Of a DNA stretch of 64,000 nt, positions 9,049-17,447 are shown piece after piece (the first letter of the stretch is position 1; each line of letters starts with the position of its first letter). Under the pieces are notes generated by a model. That model ran no database searches. It was given only the letters and a program-made list of their open reading frames with translations, and was not told where the DNA came from. This DNA is from an uncultured Saprospiraceae bacterium. GTDB taxonomy: Bacteria > Bacteroidota > Bacteroidia > Chitinophagales > Saprospiraceae. The translations under genes were made by a program, and so were the position numbers. The stretch covers positions 1-64,000 of the forward strand of contig CALFWO010000004.1 of NCBI GenBank assembly GCA_937928045.1. Reading direction: 5' to 3'.

Positions 9049-10932
9049 ATGCATATCCTTAGAACTATCTTTTGTATTCACATTATCTTTTTACTGAATA
9101 CCTATTGTATTGCACAACAGTCAGTTGGTGGCAAACCTATGAGTTGCAATATTCTCCATTTAAGTACTTTTAAGAATGCTCCGGTAAAGACAATTGAATT
9201 AGCAGCATTAGATAAGACAAAATTGAGGCAAGATGATGATGCTTTGAATCTACAAGCTAGATTTTCAGCACCAATATCAACACAACTGAATCTTAAGGAT
9301 ACTGAGCATTGGACTGTATTAAAAAATGGAGATCGAATCTGGCGAGCCAAAATTGAAATTGAAAGTGCCCTTGGACTTTACATCGCCTATGAGAATTTCG
9401 AAATTCCGGATGGCGCAAAACTCTGGATGTACTCAGAAGACCTCAGTCAAATCAAAGGTGCCTATACCTCAAGGAACAATTCAACTGCTAAATCTTTTTT
9501 GACTGGAGAGATTTCAGGAACTTCCGCAATAGTAGAATATTATGAACCAGCCAATGTTGGCGGCAAAGGAAGCTTCACCATTTCTAAAGTCTATGAAGTT
9601 TATAAAAGAAAAATGGATAAGAAATCTGATCACCCTTATCAAGTCTATGAAGGATTTGGCGATGCGCTGAATTGTCATGTAAATGTGAATTGCCCGACGG
9701 GAGATAATTGGCAAGATGAAAAGAGGGGAGTGGTTAAAATTTTAAGAGTATTTGAAGAAGGAATGGGCTATTGTTCCGGCTCATTAATAAATACAACGGA
9801 AGCAGATCAAACACCCTATGTATTGAGTGCTTATCATTGTATCGATGGCCTAACACCTATTTATAATCTTTGGAAATTTTCTTTTAACTATGAAAGTTTA
9901 GATTGTAATAATCCAACCCAAGATCCTATTGACTATTCTTTACTAGGATGTAATTTTCGCTCAGGCCGTCAGCAATCAGATTTCCTTCTACTGGAACTAA
10001 CTGATCAAATTCCTTCAGGTTATGATCCCTATTTCAATGGATGGAATAGATCGGATTCCGCTGTACCATCAAGCTCTGCCATCATCAGTCATCCACAAGG
10101 AGATATTAAGAAAATTAGTATAGACAACGATGCTGCCATTATATTTAATAATAATATCAACTGGAATAATAATGTAATAACTCCTCCGAATCACCATTTC
10201 TTGATTGACTTGGATGAAGGAACATTAGAAAATGGGTCTTCAGGAAGTCCACTTTTTGATCAAAATGGAGCAATCGTTGGACAATTACATGGTGGTAATT
10301 CCGATTGCAATCAATTCATCAATTACTTTGGAAGAATGTCTAAATCTTGGGACGAAGGTACTACACCTGAGACCAGATTAATGGATTGGTTAGATCCTAA
10401 CAATTCTGGTGCAGTTTCACAAGCGCCTTTGGATCCCCCAGCAGCTACAAGCGCAACAATCTCAGGAAATATTTTAAACGCCAATGGTGTTGCCGTCCCG
10501 AATGTTGAAGTCGTCTTGTCAGGAGATGATAATCAAACAACTACTACCAATAGCGCTGGTGAATATACTTTTTCTAATTTGACTATTGGAGGCTCTTACA
10601 CCATTGACCCTAGAAAAGATACTAATCCTAGGAATGGTTTAACACCGCTGGATGTTATCCTTAGCTTTCAAGGTTTGACCTTACAAAATCCACTTTCCGA
10701 CTTAGCAGAAATAGCGGGGAATGTTTCTCCGAGCACGCCACTTAATGTCACCGATCTTGTTATTTCTAGAAGATTGCAGCTGTTTTATTTGAGCTCTTTT
10801 CCGGATGTAGATTCTTGGGAATTTTCTCCAAGTGATTTGACACTTGATAATATTCAAGGTGATATTATCAATCAGAATTTTATAGGACTAAAAATGGGTG
10901 ATGTAGATTTTTCTGCAAATCCTAATCAGTAG
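9049..10932 (+). CDS. Secreted trypsin-like serine protease with dockerin-like C-terminus
   Basis: A 627-residue protein with a signal peptide (MHILRTIFCIHIIFLLNTYCIAQ). A pre-domain of about 200 residues precedes a chymotrypsin-fold peptidase. The triad is readable: His263 in VLSAYHCIDG, Asp311 in QSDFLLLEL, and Ser398 in NGSSGSPLFD. It resembles bacterial lysyl endopeptidase-type S1 enzymes. Residues about 470-520 form a carboxypeptidase-regulatory-like domain (ATISGNILNANGVAVPNVEV). The last 100 residues hold two dockerin-like segments (NGLTPLDVILSFQGL and LNVTDLVISRRLQLF) ending in FIGLKMGDVD. No T9SS CTD is visible, so the export route past the outer membrane is unclear. A strong terminator separates it from the convergent gene. 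Confidence 0.85.
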   Translation: MHILRTIFCIHIIFLLNTYCIAQQSVGGKPMSCNILHLSTFKNAPVKTIELAALDKTKLRQDDDALNLQARFSAPISTQLNLKDTEHWTVLKNGDRIWRAKIEIESALGLYIAYENFEIPDGAKLWMYSEDLSQIKGAYTSRNNSTAKSFLTGEISGTSAIVEYYEPANVGGKGSFTISKVYEVYKRKMDKKSDHPYQVYEGFGDALNCHVNVNCPTGDNWQDEKRGVVKILRVFEEGMGYCSGSLINTTEADQTPYVLSAYHCIDGLTPIYNLWKFSFNYESLDCNNPTQDPIDYSLLGCNFRSGRQQSDFLLLELTDQIPSGYDPYFNGWNRSDSAVPSSSAIISHPQGDIKKISIDNDAAIIFNNNINWNNNVITPPNHHFLIDLDEGTLENGSSGSPLFDQNGAIVGQLHGGNSDCNQFINYFGRMSKSWDEGTTPETRLMDWLDPNNSGAVSQAPLDPPAATSATISGNILNANGVAVPNVEVVLSGDDNQTTTTNSAGEYTFSNLTIGGSYTIDPRKDTNPRNGLTPLDVILSFQGLTLQNPLSDLAEIAGNVSPSTPLNVTDLVISRRLQLFYLSSFPDVDSWEFSPSDLTLDNIQGDIINQNFIGLKMGDVDFSANPNQ

Positions 10933-10953
10933 AATTAATTGATAAGGAAAATA

Positions 10954-10989
10954 AAAAAGCTTGATTAGTATTCACTAATCAAGCTTTTT
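10954..10989. terminator. Bidirectional rho-independent terminator
   Basis: A perfect 16-bp stem (AAAAAGCTTGATTAGT at 10954-10969 with its complement at 10974-10989) and a 4-base loop. It sits between two convergent genes, with A- and T-tracts on both sides. Confidence 0.92.
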
Positions 10990-11010
10990 AAGTCTAATAT
11001 TTATAAATTC

Positions 11011-13878
11011 TTATTGGCTAATTTTAATAATTCGAGTTGGTTGATAAGCCTTTTCATTATCCAAAACTTGTAAGAAATAAATTCCAGCTCCCAGTTCTGT
11101 TCCGACATTCAATGTCCCACTTTTTCCATTCAAAGTATATTGATCAATAACTTGACCTTGAACATCCAACAATCTCATGGATCCATTTTCTAGCGTACTA
11201 AAGTCATATCTCAAATTTAATTGTCGCTCAAAAGGGTTGGGGTAGAAGGATAAAAATTCACCTGAATTGATATCGTTCGTACCAGTTAGACCGGTAAATA
11301 TTTCTTGGGTAACCGTTTGTTCACCGCAACTATTCGTAATCGTTAAACTAACAAAATACAATTCACCATCAGCATAAGTATTTGTAGGATTTTCTAAAGT
11401 ACTGGTATTACCATCCCCGAAATCCCAGAAGTAGGATGTAGCATTCGTTGCGTTTGCAGAAAAAGTTACAGCACCATTGTCAGGTGTAAATGTGAACATA
11501 GTTATTTGCGGAATATCAAGTGCTACCACTGCATTCATTTGGTTTACAATATATTCTGCTCCAGAGTTACCAGTAGCAACAAGTGTAACCGAATAAGTTC
11601 CGGCCGAAGTAATTTCTACAACCGGATTCTGTTCTGTTGATGTGAAGGTATTGGTACCATTGGTAACGGTCCAGTTCCAAGCTGAAGTAGAATCCGAATT
11701 ATCTGTTAAGTTCACCAAAAGTGGAACACATCCAGAAGTGTTTTCTAGGGTAAAATCGGGATAAGTTTGACTTGGGGTATCAGTAATGCTAAAGCCATCA
11801 ATTGCGGCTTCAGCGATGTGACCTTGACCTCGATCCACAGCAGTAAATACAACTTGAATTATTCCCGTGGCATCAATAAAATCCTTTAGAATAATACTTT
11901 CCGCAGTCCATTGCGTATTAATGTTGAAGGTTGCGACATCAAAAGTATTTCCGTTTTCCAAAATGCTTACTATGATGTCATCATTCGGCGTACCTTGCCC
12001 ACCATCATTAAACCACCAATAAGAGAAATTTAAAATTGGTTCGTTTGATCCAGTCAAGTCAATATTAGGAGTAGTCAAAATAGTACTTCCTCCATCAATA
12101 TCATCTGTACCGCCATCGCCACCACCGTTTCCAGTAACATATGCTTTGTCGCTTAAATCATCTTGTAAATCTACTTCAGGATTTGCTAGAGATCCATTAA
12201 AATCTGTTCCAACAGGTTCTCCGATTTCCCATTGTCCAGTTGAAGCATCACCTCCAACTTCCCATCCGAGGTCTAAAGCGAAATTATCCTCATATCCAGC
12301 CTCCAATTCATAAGAAACAACATCACCATCATTTATATTAAGTACTTCCGTATAGTACTTAAATCCCCATGCTCCCACAATCACAGTGTAATCTCCTGGG
12401 ACGAATCCAGACAAGGCAAAGTTGCCCTCGGAATCGGATTCAATATTCACCGCATTGTCTCCAGAATCAGTAATTTGAATTTGAGCAAATGGAATAGGAT
12501 TGCCGTTTGTATCAGCAACAACGGTCCCTGTAATAGCGGCTAATGGTTGAAGCTCAGTTACGATATCTAGTATTTCACCGTTTACCAAATCTAAACTTAT
12601 CGTTTTTGATACATATCCAAATTTAGAAAAGGTAACATCATAGGTGCCACCATCAGCCAATCCAGTCTTATATTTTCCTTCAAAATTTGAAAATTCGAAA
12701 TTGGTTTGAGTGGAAGAAATTACAACCTCAGCTCCATTGATAGGCGCAGCAGTTATTGCATCAACAACAGTACCTCTCAGTCGAGCGGCTCTTTTATAAG
12801 TAGGTGTCAATACATATAAACCAGATCCAATATCAGAAACCAGAATGGTTTGTGAAGGCAAATACGGATAAGCACCCCAAGCACCATTGAAACCTTGATT
12901 TTGAGGAATATAAGTATCAAAATTTCCGACCTCGATTAAATGATCAGGTTCTGAGGCATCAACAAGAATGCATCCATCAGAGTAATAAGAGATAATTAGA
13001 TAGTCATTCCAAACATGTGTGTTGTGGGGAATAACACCTTCGCCTAAAGTTTCGAGTGGTCTGAATTGATCCAAATTAATGATATCAGTCGGATCAGATA
13101 CATCATATGCGCCAACTGGTGCATTTGGACGTTCATCAGTTGTAAAAGCTATAGTTCCGTCATCACTCATCCAAACATTATGCGTAAATGCGGACTCAGT
13201 TTCTTGAGTACCAAGCAATACTAAATTACTTTTGTCGGTAACATCATAAATAGAAAATTCTCCAACAAAAATATCAGATGTGTACAACTTATTGTCCACT
13301 ACAAATGCATCGTGTGCATACACTGGGGGAGTTTGTCCAACATAGGCCATTTGACCAGGTGTTGGTTTCAAATCATATATAAGCACTCCACCATTATTGA
13401 TTCTGGTTCCATTTCCTTCTTGCGGAGCAGAGACGTATGCAAAACCAAATTCATCAATAAAGATATTATGGGCCTGTTCAATAATTTGATCTGTGGCCGT
13501 AGTCGGTTTTACATAATACCAGTCATCAGTTGTAATTGCTGCCGGTAATTTACTTAAGTCAATGATCAATATTCCTTGATCTCCATCTTCCGTGATACAA
13601 TAGGCATAAGTACCCCAAGTTTTCATATCTCTCCATGTGGAGGCTGGACCATCAGCTTTGCCCAAATCGACCAAATTGTCTGGATCAGTTACATCAATAA
13701 TTGATACGCCAGTGCGAAGTCCAACAATGGCATATTCTCGCCCATTCGAATCAGTGTATCCCCAAATATCATTGGCTTCTTCACCATAGTCGATACTGGA
13801 TCGGAACTCCATATTTAATTGCCCTTGAATATTTGAAAAACCAAGAACTAGTAAGGATAACAACAACAATCTTATCAT
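11011..13878 (-). CDS. Choice-of-anchor B LVIVD-propeller protein with PKD and T9SS type A domain
   Basis: A 955-residue secreted protein. Signal peptide MIRLLLLSLLVLGFSNIQGQ; then LVIVD-type propeller repeats to about residue 360 (GLRTGVSIIDVTDPDNLV, GAYDVSDPTDIINLDQF). Two carboxypeptidase-regulatory-like modules follow (about 365-450 and 450-530), then a jelly-roll-like adhesion region with aspartates (about 540-700). Two PKD-like modules come next (WNWTVTNGTNTF near 740; YFWDFGDGNTSTL near 835). The T9SS type A sorting domain is at the end (YPNPFERQLNLRYDF ... LGAGIYFLQVLDNE). It is probably surface-attached. It is paralogous through its N-terminal half to the gene at 20761-23136. Function is unknown. 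A dyad (13911-13931) lies about 33 bp upstream of its start. Confidence 0.85.
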   Translation of the reverse strand: MIRLLLLSLLVLGFSNIQGQLNMEFRSSIDYGEEANDIWGYTDSNGREYAIVGLRTGVSIIDVTDPDNLVDLGKADGPASTWRDMKTWGTYAYCITEDGDQGILIIDLSKLPAAITTDDWYYVKPTTATDQIIEQAHNIFIDEFGFAYVSAPQEGNGTRINNGGVLIYDLKPTPGQMAYVGQTPPVYAHDAFVVDNKLYTSDIFVGEFSIYDVTDKSNLVLLGTQETESAFTHNVWMSDDGTIAFTTDERPNAPVGAYDVSDPTDIINLDQFRPLETLGEGVIPHNTHVWNDYLIISYYSDGCILVDASEPDHLIEVGNFDTYIPQNQGFNGAWGAYPYLPSQTILVSDIGSGLYVLTPTYKRAARLRGTVVDAITAAPINGAEVVISSTQTNFEFSNFEGKYKTGLADGGTYDVTFSKFGYVSKTISLDLVNGEILDIVTELQPLAAITGTVVADTNGNPIPFAQIQITDSGDNAVNIESDSEGNFALSGFVPGDYTVIVGAWGFKYYTEVLNINDGDVVSYELEAGYEDNFALDLGWEVGGDASTGQWEIGEPVGTDFNGSLANPEVDLQDDLSDKAYVTGNGGGDGGTDDIDGGSTILTTPNIDLTGSNEPILNFSYWWFNDGGQGTPNDDIIVSILENGNTFDVATFNINTQWTAESIILKDFIDATGIIQVVFTAVDRGQGHIAEAAIDGFSITDTPSQTYPDFTLENTSGCVPLLVNLTDNSDSTSAWNWTVTNGTNTFTSTEQNPVVEITSAGTYSVTLVATGNSGAEYIVNQMNAVVALDIPQITMFTFTPDNGAVTFSANATNATSYFWDFGDGNTSTLENPTNTYADGELYFVSLTITNSCGEQTVTQEIFTGLTGTNDINSGEFLSFYPNPFERQLNLRYDFSTLENGSMRLLDVQGQVIDQYTLNGKSGTLNVGTELGAGIYFLQVLDNEKAYQPTRIIKISQ

Positions 13879-13910
13879 CTAAATTATTTCTTTATTTGCT
13901 TGAATAAATA

Positions 13911-13931
13911 ACTTTACAAAGCTTGTAAAGT
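13911..13931. repeat. Perfect 9-bp dyad between two minus-strand genes
   Basis: ACTTTACAA (13911-13919) and TTGTAAAGT (13923-13931) flank AGC. It lies just past the thioesterase stop and about 33 bp before the anchor B gene. It could be a weak terminator (downstream bases on the minus strand are TATTTATT) or an operator. The sequence alone does not decide. Confidence 0.4.
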
Positions 13932-13947
13932 ACGGCTTTTTTCCATT

Positions 13948-14376
13948 TTAGACTCGATTTTCAATAACGGCCAATGTCAATCGGCTGACACAGACCCTAT
14001 TCCCATTTTCATCGGTAATATCGATTTGCCAGACATGTACTGTTCGCCCAACTCGAATCGGGCTTACTTTCGCAAAAACGAAGCCCGATTTTACTGATTT
14101 TAAGTGATTTGCATTGATTTCCAATCCAACAATCGAATTTTTTGTAACATCCTTCAGACACAACATTCCGGCAAAAGATCCAACCGTTTCAGCTAGTGCT
14201 GCGGATGCTCCACCATGTAATATTCCAAATGGTTGATGGGTACGATGATCTACCGGCATTTTGGCAACCAAATAATTATCATCTTTTTCTACAAAACTGA
14301 TCCCTAAATGACCAGCTAAGGTATTCCCAATGCTATTATTTAATCCTTCTAGGGTGAACGCTTGATTCCAAATCAT
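13948..14376 (-). CDS. Hotdog-fold acyl-CoA thioesterase (PaaI/YdiI type)
   Basis: A 142-residue single-domain hotdog protein. GILHGGASAALAETVGS is the characteristic helix segment, and Glu63 falls where YdiI/MenI-type thioesterases carry their catalytic Glu. NHLKSVKSG and GRTVHVWQIDI fit the following strands. Family members hydrolyse aromatic or aliphatic acyl-CoA, including the menaquinone intermediate 1,4-dihydroxy-2-naphthoyl-CoA. No men gene is nearby, so the substrate is open. It is divergent from arsC, with 87 bp between the two starts. Confidence 0.83.
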   Translation of the reverse strand: MIWNQAFTLEGLNNSIGNTLAGHLGISFVEKDDNYLVAKMPVDHRTHQPFGILHGGASAALAETVGSFAGMLCLKDVTKNSIVGLEINANHLKSVKSGFVFAKVSPIRVGRTVHVWQIDITDENGNRVCVSRLTLAVIENRV

Positions 14377-14438
14377 CGATATTATTTATTGTTTAGAAAA
14401 CTAAAGCAGAAGTTATCGATAATGTTCAGATCGAACAC

Positions 14439-14446
14439 TAACTTTG
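14439..14446 (+). promoter_or_regulatory. -7 promoter element of arsC
   Basis: TAACTTTG is an exact match to the Bacteroidota -7 consensus TAnnTTTG, 17 bp upstream of the arsC ATG. No clear -33 TTTG is seen. Confidence 0.55.
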
Positions 14447-14463
14447 TGCTATAAATTAAGAAA

Positions 14464-14802
14464 ATGAAGATTTACCACAATCCTAGATGTAAAAAAAGTA
14501 GAGAGACATTGGCGCTTATAGAATCTAAAGGAATTAATCCCGAAATCATACTCTATTTAGAGGATACTCCTGATGAAACTCATTTGAAAAAATTATTGAA
14601 ATATCTTAAAATCAGTGCCGAGGATTTGGTGAGAAAAGGGGAGTCTATTTATAAGTCAGATTACAAAGGCAAAAAAATGACGGAAGCACAATGGATTAAA
14701 GCCATGGTCAAGCATCCAAAATTGATAGAACGTCCGATAGTAATTAAAGGAAGGAAAGGTGTTTTAGGAAGACCTCCGGAAAACGTGCTTGAATTACTAT
14801 AA
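14464..14802 (+). CDS. arsC: ArsC-family arsenate reductase
   Basis: A 112-residue thioredoxin-fold protein. The catalytic Cys is Cys9 in HNPRCKKSRET, and the C-terminal IERPIVI and GVLGRPPENV are the ArsC family signature. It would reduce arsenate to arsenite using a glutaredoxin-type thiol. No arsR, efflux pump or other ars gene is adjacent, so it may be a housekeeping relative (the YffB/ArsC group) rather than part of a resistance operon. It is convergent with miaA, 23 bp apart. Confidence 0.82.
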   Translation: MKIYHNPRCKKSRETLALIESKGINPEIILYLEDTPDETHLKKLLKYLKISAEDLVRKGESIYKSDYKGKKMTEAQWIKAMVKHPKLIERPIVIKGRKGVLGRPPENVLELL

Positions 14803-14825
14803 TTCTTCTACTGGAAATATCCGGT

Positions 14826-16094
14826 CTAATTCGACCGCTTAAAAAGACAGAGCTCTTTTTGCTCAGGAACCATTCCATCAAAAGGAAAGTATCCAGACTT
14901 TGATATCAGCAAGTAGTTTTCTTCAAATAAATAATTATAATCTGAGTGACACCAAACCATTATTGGCAAAGTGTCAGCCTGCATTTCTACTTGTTCGATC
15001 AAGAATTGACTAATTTTTTCATCCAAACTCATTGGGAATTCCCAATATGTTTGCATCATCTTTGGCTGTCTGGCAACTAGCACTTTTGCATTTTGGTTAT
15101 CATTTGATAAAGTGATGCGACTTATTTTCTCTTCTTGATGTGTTTTTCGTTTTTGATCTTTTATCCGTTCTATATTCCAAACCCATCCATCTTCAATTAA
15201 TTCTAAATATTGAATCGCATAGGATGCGAAATTAGGTTTTAATAAGACCCATTGTCCTCTTTGTCTCGCCCAAGTTAATTGACGTTTGGCATATCTTCGG
15301 CTATTCTTCTTGATCATTGTTTTGGCCTTTTGCAAATCAGAATTACCCGCTAAGTATTCAAATACCTCTTGATAGCCAACGGTTTGCAAACTCTGCAATT
15401 TAGAAAAAGATTGTAATGTTTTAACCTCTTCTTCCAAACCTGCTTCAAACATCAGTTCAACGCGTTGTTCAATCCTTTCATAAAGTTTCTCTCGATTCCA
15501 GTGAGGCTGTAAATAGACAATGTCAAATGGACGATCTTTTTCTTTACCTTTTTGATAAAAACTCATAGGATTTCCGGTAGCACGAGTGACTTCCAGTGCC
15601 CGAATAAGTCTTCTGGGATTTTCTTTATCGATTTTTTCGAAGTATGCAGGATCTGCTGATTGCAACTCAGATTGTAAGTGAGACAACCCTTTTTCTTCAT
15701 ATTCTTCATTCAATGCCCGGCGAATGCCTGGGTCGATCTCTGGAAAGTCATCTAGCCCTTCAGTAACGGCCTTTAAAAACAAGCCGGAACCACCAGCCAA
15801 AATGACATAATCTTTAGTCTGAAATAGATTGTTAATCATTGACATCGCCTCCAGCTCAAATTGTCCTGCAGAATATTCATCATGAATAGAAATATGACCA
15901 ATAAAGTGATGTGGTGCTTGCAACAATTCGTCTTTTGTAGGTTTGGCAGTTCCAATGCTCATTTCTTTATAAAATTGGCGACTATCGGCAGAAATTATTT
16001 CTGTCTTGAAATGATTGGCTAATTTGATGGCCAATGAAGTTTTTCCACTTGCAGTCGGTCCACCAATTACAATTAACATTTTTTGTCTTGCCAT
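14826..16094 (-). CDS. miaA: tRNA dimethylallyltransferase with about 120-residue C-terminal extension
   Basis: I choose the ATG at 16094 (MARQKMLIVIGG), because the longer frame begins with TTG and adds eight residues not seen in the family. Residues 1-300 are a complete MiaA: P-loop GPTASGKT (13-20), ISADSRQFY, LAGGSGLF, and the C-terminal RRYAKRQLTWAR. It transfers dimethylallyl to A37 of tRNAs reading UNN codons. The protein is 422 residues, against about 300-310 for most MiaA. The extra part (from about residue 305) is rich in aromatic residues (QTYWEFPMSL, MVWCHSDYNYLF, KSGYFPFDGMVP) and has no domain I recognise. No stop or frameshift separates the two parts. Confidence 0.9.
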   Translation of the reverse strand: MARQKMLIVIGGPTASGKTSLAIKLANHFKTEIISADSRQFYKEMSIGTAKPTKDELLQAPHHFIGHISIHDEYSAGQFELEAMSMINNLFQTKDYVILAGGSGLFLKAVTEGLDDFPEIDPGIRRALNEEYEEKGLSHLQSELQSADPAYFEKIDKENPRRLIRALEVTRATGNPMSFYQKGKEKDRPFDIVYLQPHWNREKLYERIEQRVELMFEAGLEEEVKTLQSFSKLQSLQTVGYQEVFEYLAGNSDLQKAKTMIKKNSRRYAKRQLTWARQRGQWVLLKPNFASYAIQYLELIEDGWVWNIERIKDQKRKTHQEEKISRITLSNDNQNAKVLVARQPKMMQTYWEFPMSLDEKISQFLIEQVEMQADTLPIMVWCHSDYNYLFEENYLLISKSGYFPFDGMVPEQKELCLFKRSN

Positions 16095-16129
16095 GCCGAA
16101 ATTTAAGTAAAATAACAATACTGCGTTAT

Positions 16130-16137
16130 TATCTTTG
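16130..16137 (+). promoter_or_regulatory. -7 promoter element of acyltransferase pair
   Basis: TATCTTTG matches TAnnTTTG exactly and ends 17 bp before the ATG at 16155, in the short divergent region shared with miaA. No convincing -33 element is visible. Confidence 0.5.
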
Positions 16138-16154
16138 AGGTTCGTTACCTACAA

Positions 16155-17447
16155 ATGCTATATCAAATTGTAAAACCTTTGGCTAGATGGATTCTCGGAT
16201 GGAACTTCCGAAGAATTTATATTGCTGGTAAAGAAAAGTTGCCAGCCGAAGGTCCAATCATTTTGGCTTCCAATCATCCCACAGCATTCATTGAACCTTG
16301 TGTCCTTGCCTCCTTTCAAAATAGACCTCTTTACTTTTTGGTACGTGGTGACTTTTTTAAAAAGAAGATTTTTAGTTATCTTTTGCAGAAGTTGCACATG
16401 ATTCCAGTCTATCGGTTAAAGGACGGAGGGTATAGCCAAATTAAAAATAACTACACAAGTTTCGATACTTGTTCTAAGTCCCTTGCAGAAGGCAAGGCGT
16501 TGATGATCTTAGCTGAAGGAACTTCCATTCATGAAAAGAAGTTACGGCCCATTCGTAAAGGCACTGCTAGAATTGCCTTTGGAGCTTATGAAAATTACCA
16601 AATCGAGGAGTTGCCTATTTTTCCGGTTGGCGTAAACTATACAAATTCTGATGTTTATCGCTCTGATCTTATGTTAGATATTGGCGAACCAATTTTACTT
16701 AGCCAGTTCTTTGATGAATTTAATGAGGATAACCAAAAAGGAATAAAACTGCTAACCAATTCCATTCATGAAGAAATGTCTAAAAATGTAATCCATTTAG
16801 CAAGAGATGAAGATGAATTATTTGCAGAAAAAATTTGGAAATTATGGCGCAATGATCATTTAAACCCAAAGGAAGAATTGTATGAAAATACTAATGAACG
16901 ATTGTTTAAAGAGAAAAAAATAAGTGATCAGATCAATCTAATGGATTTGCTTGAAAAAGAAAAAATCAATCAAGAATTGGAGAGCTATTTTAAATTACTA
17001 GACGAATCGGGTATTGATGATCTTGCAATTTCTAATTGCATCTATAAGAGAAAAAATATTGGTTATCTTTTTTTTGGTTTTCCAATTTTCATAGTTGGTT
17101 CAATATTGAATATTATTCCGTTACTCTTTGCTCATGCTATGGGATGGTTTTCTGCGATGTCTGTAGAATTTCGTCATGCTGTTCGTATTGCAAGCGCAAT
17201 CGGCTTTTATGGTCTCTGGATATTATTACTGATTATTATTGTTGCCCAAATAAATGCATGGATTATTCCAATAATATGTATTTTGGTGCCACTACTTTGT
17301 TGGTTAAGTATTAGGTATATTGAATATTACAACGCTTTCAAAAAAATGAATAGTATTGTTGGAAAATCTAAGGAATTGATCAACTCTGCAAGAAAGGAAA
17401 GAAAAAAACTGATTGAGAGACTCTTAGAAACTAATTTGTGGGTGTAA
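16155..17447 (+). CDS. PlsC-like lysophospholipid acyltransferase, paralog 1
   Basis: A 430-residue protein. The acyltransferase domain is at 25-215: motif I is NHPTAFIEP (His41), with Glu where the neighbour has Asp; motif III-like is LAEGTSIHEKKLRPIRKG; then FPVGVNYTNSD. Residues about 300-400 hold paired transmembrane stretches (GYLFFGFPIFIVGSILNIIPLLF and WILLLIIIVAQINAWIIPIICILV, about 295-320 and 345-375). It probably acylates glycerophosphate or a lysolipid at the inner membrane. It overlaps the next paralog by 10 bp, so the two are cotranscribed. The Asp-to-Glu change in motif I may affect activity. Confidence 0.8.
   Translation: MLYQIVKPLARWILGWNFRRIYIAGKEKLPAEGPIILASNHPTAFIEPCVLASFQNRPLYFLVRGDFFKKKIFSYLLQKLHMIPVYRLKDGGYSQIKNNYTSFDTCSKSLAEGKALMILAEGTSIHEKKLRPIRKGTARIAFGAYENYQIEELPIFPVGVNYTNSDVYRSDLMLDIGEPILLSQFFDEFNEDNQKGIKLLTNSIHEEMSKNVIHLARDEDELFAEKIWKLWRNDHLNPKEELYENTNERLFKEKKISDQINLMDLLEKEKINQELESYFKLLDESGIDDLAISNCIYKRKNIGYLFFGFPIFIVGSILNIIPLLFAHAMGWFSAMSVEFRHAVRIASAIGFYGLWILLLIIIVAQINAWIIPIICILVPLLCWLSIRYIEYYNAFKKMNSIVGKSKELINSARKERKKLIERLLETNLWV

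Noticed and set aside
14822-14837. Short CGGTC/GACCG hairpin between arsC and miaA as terminator
   Set aside because: Only five pairs, overlaps the miaA stop, and no T-tract follows in either direction.
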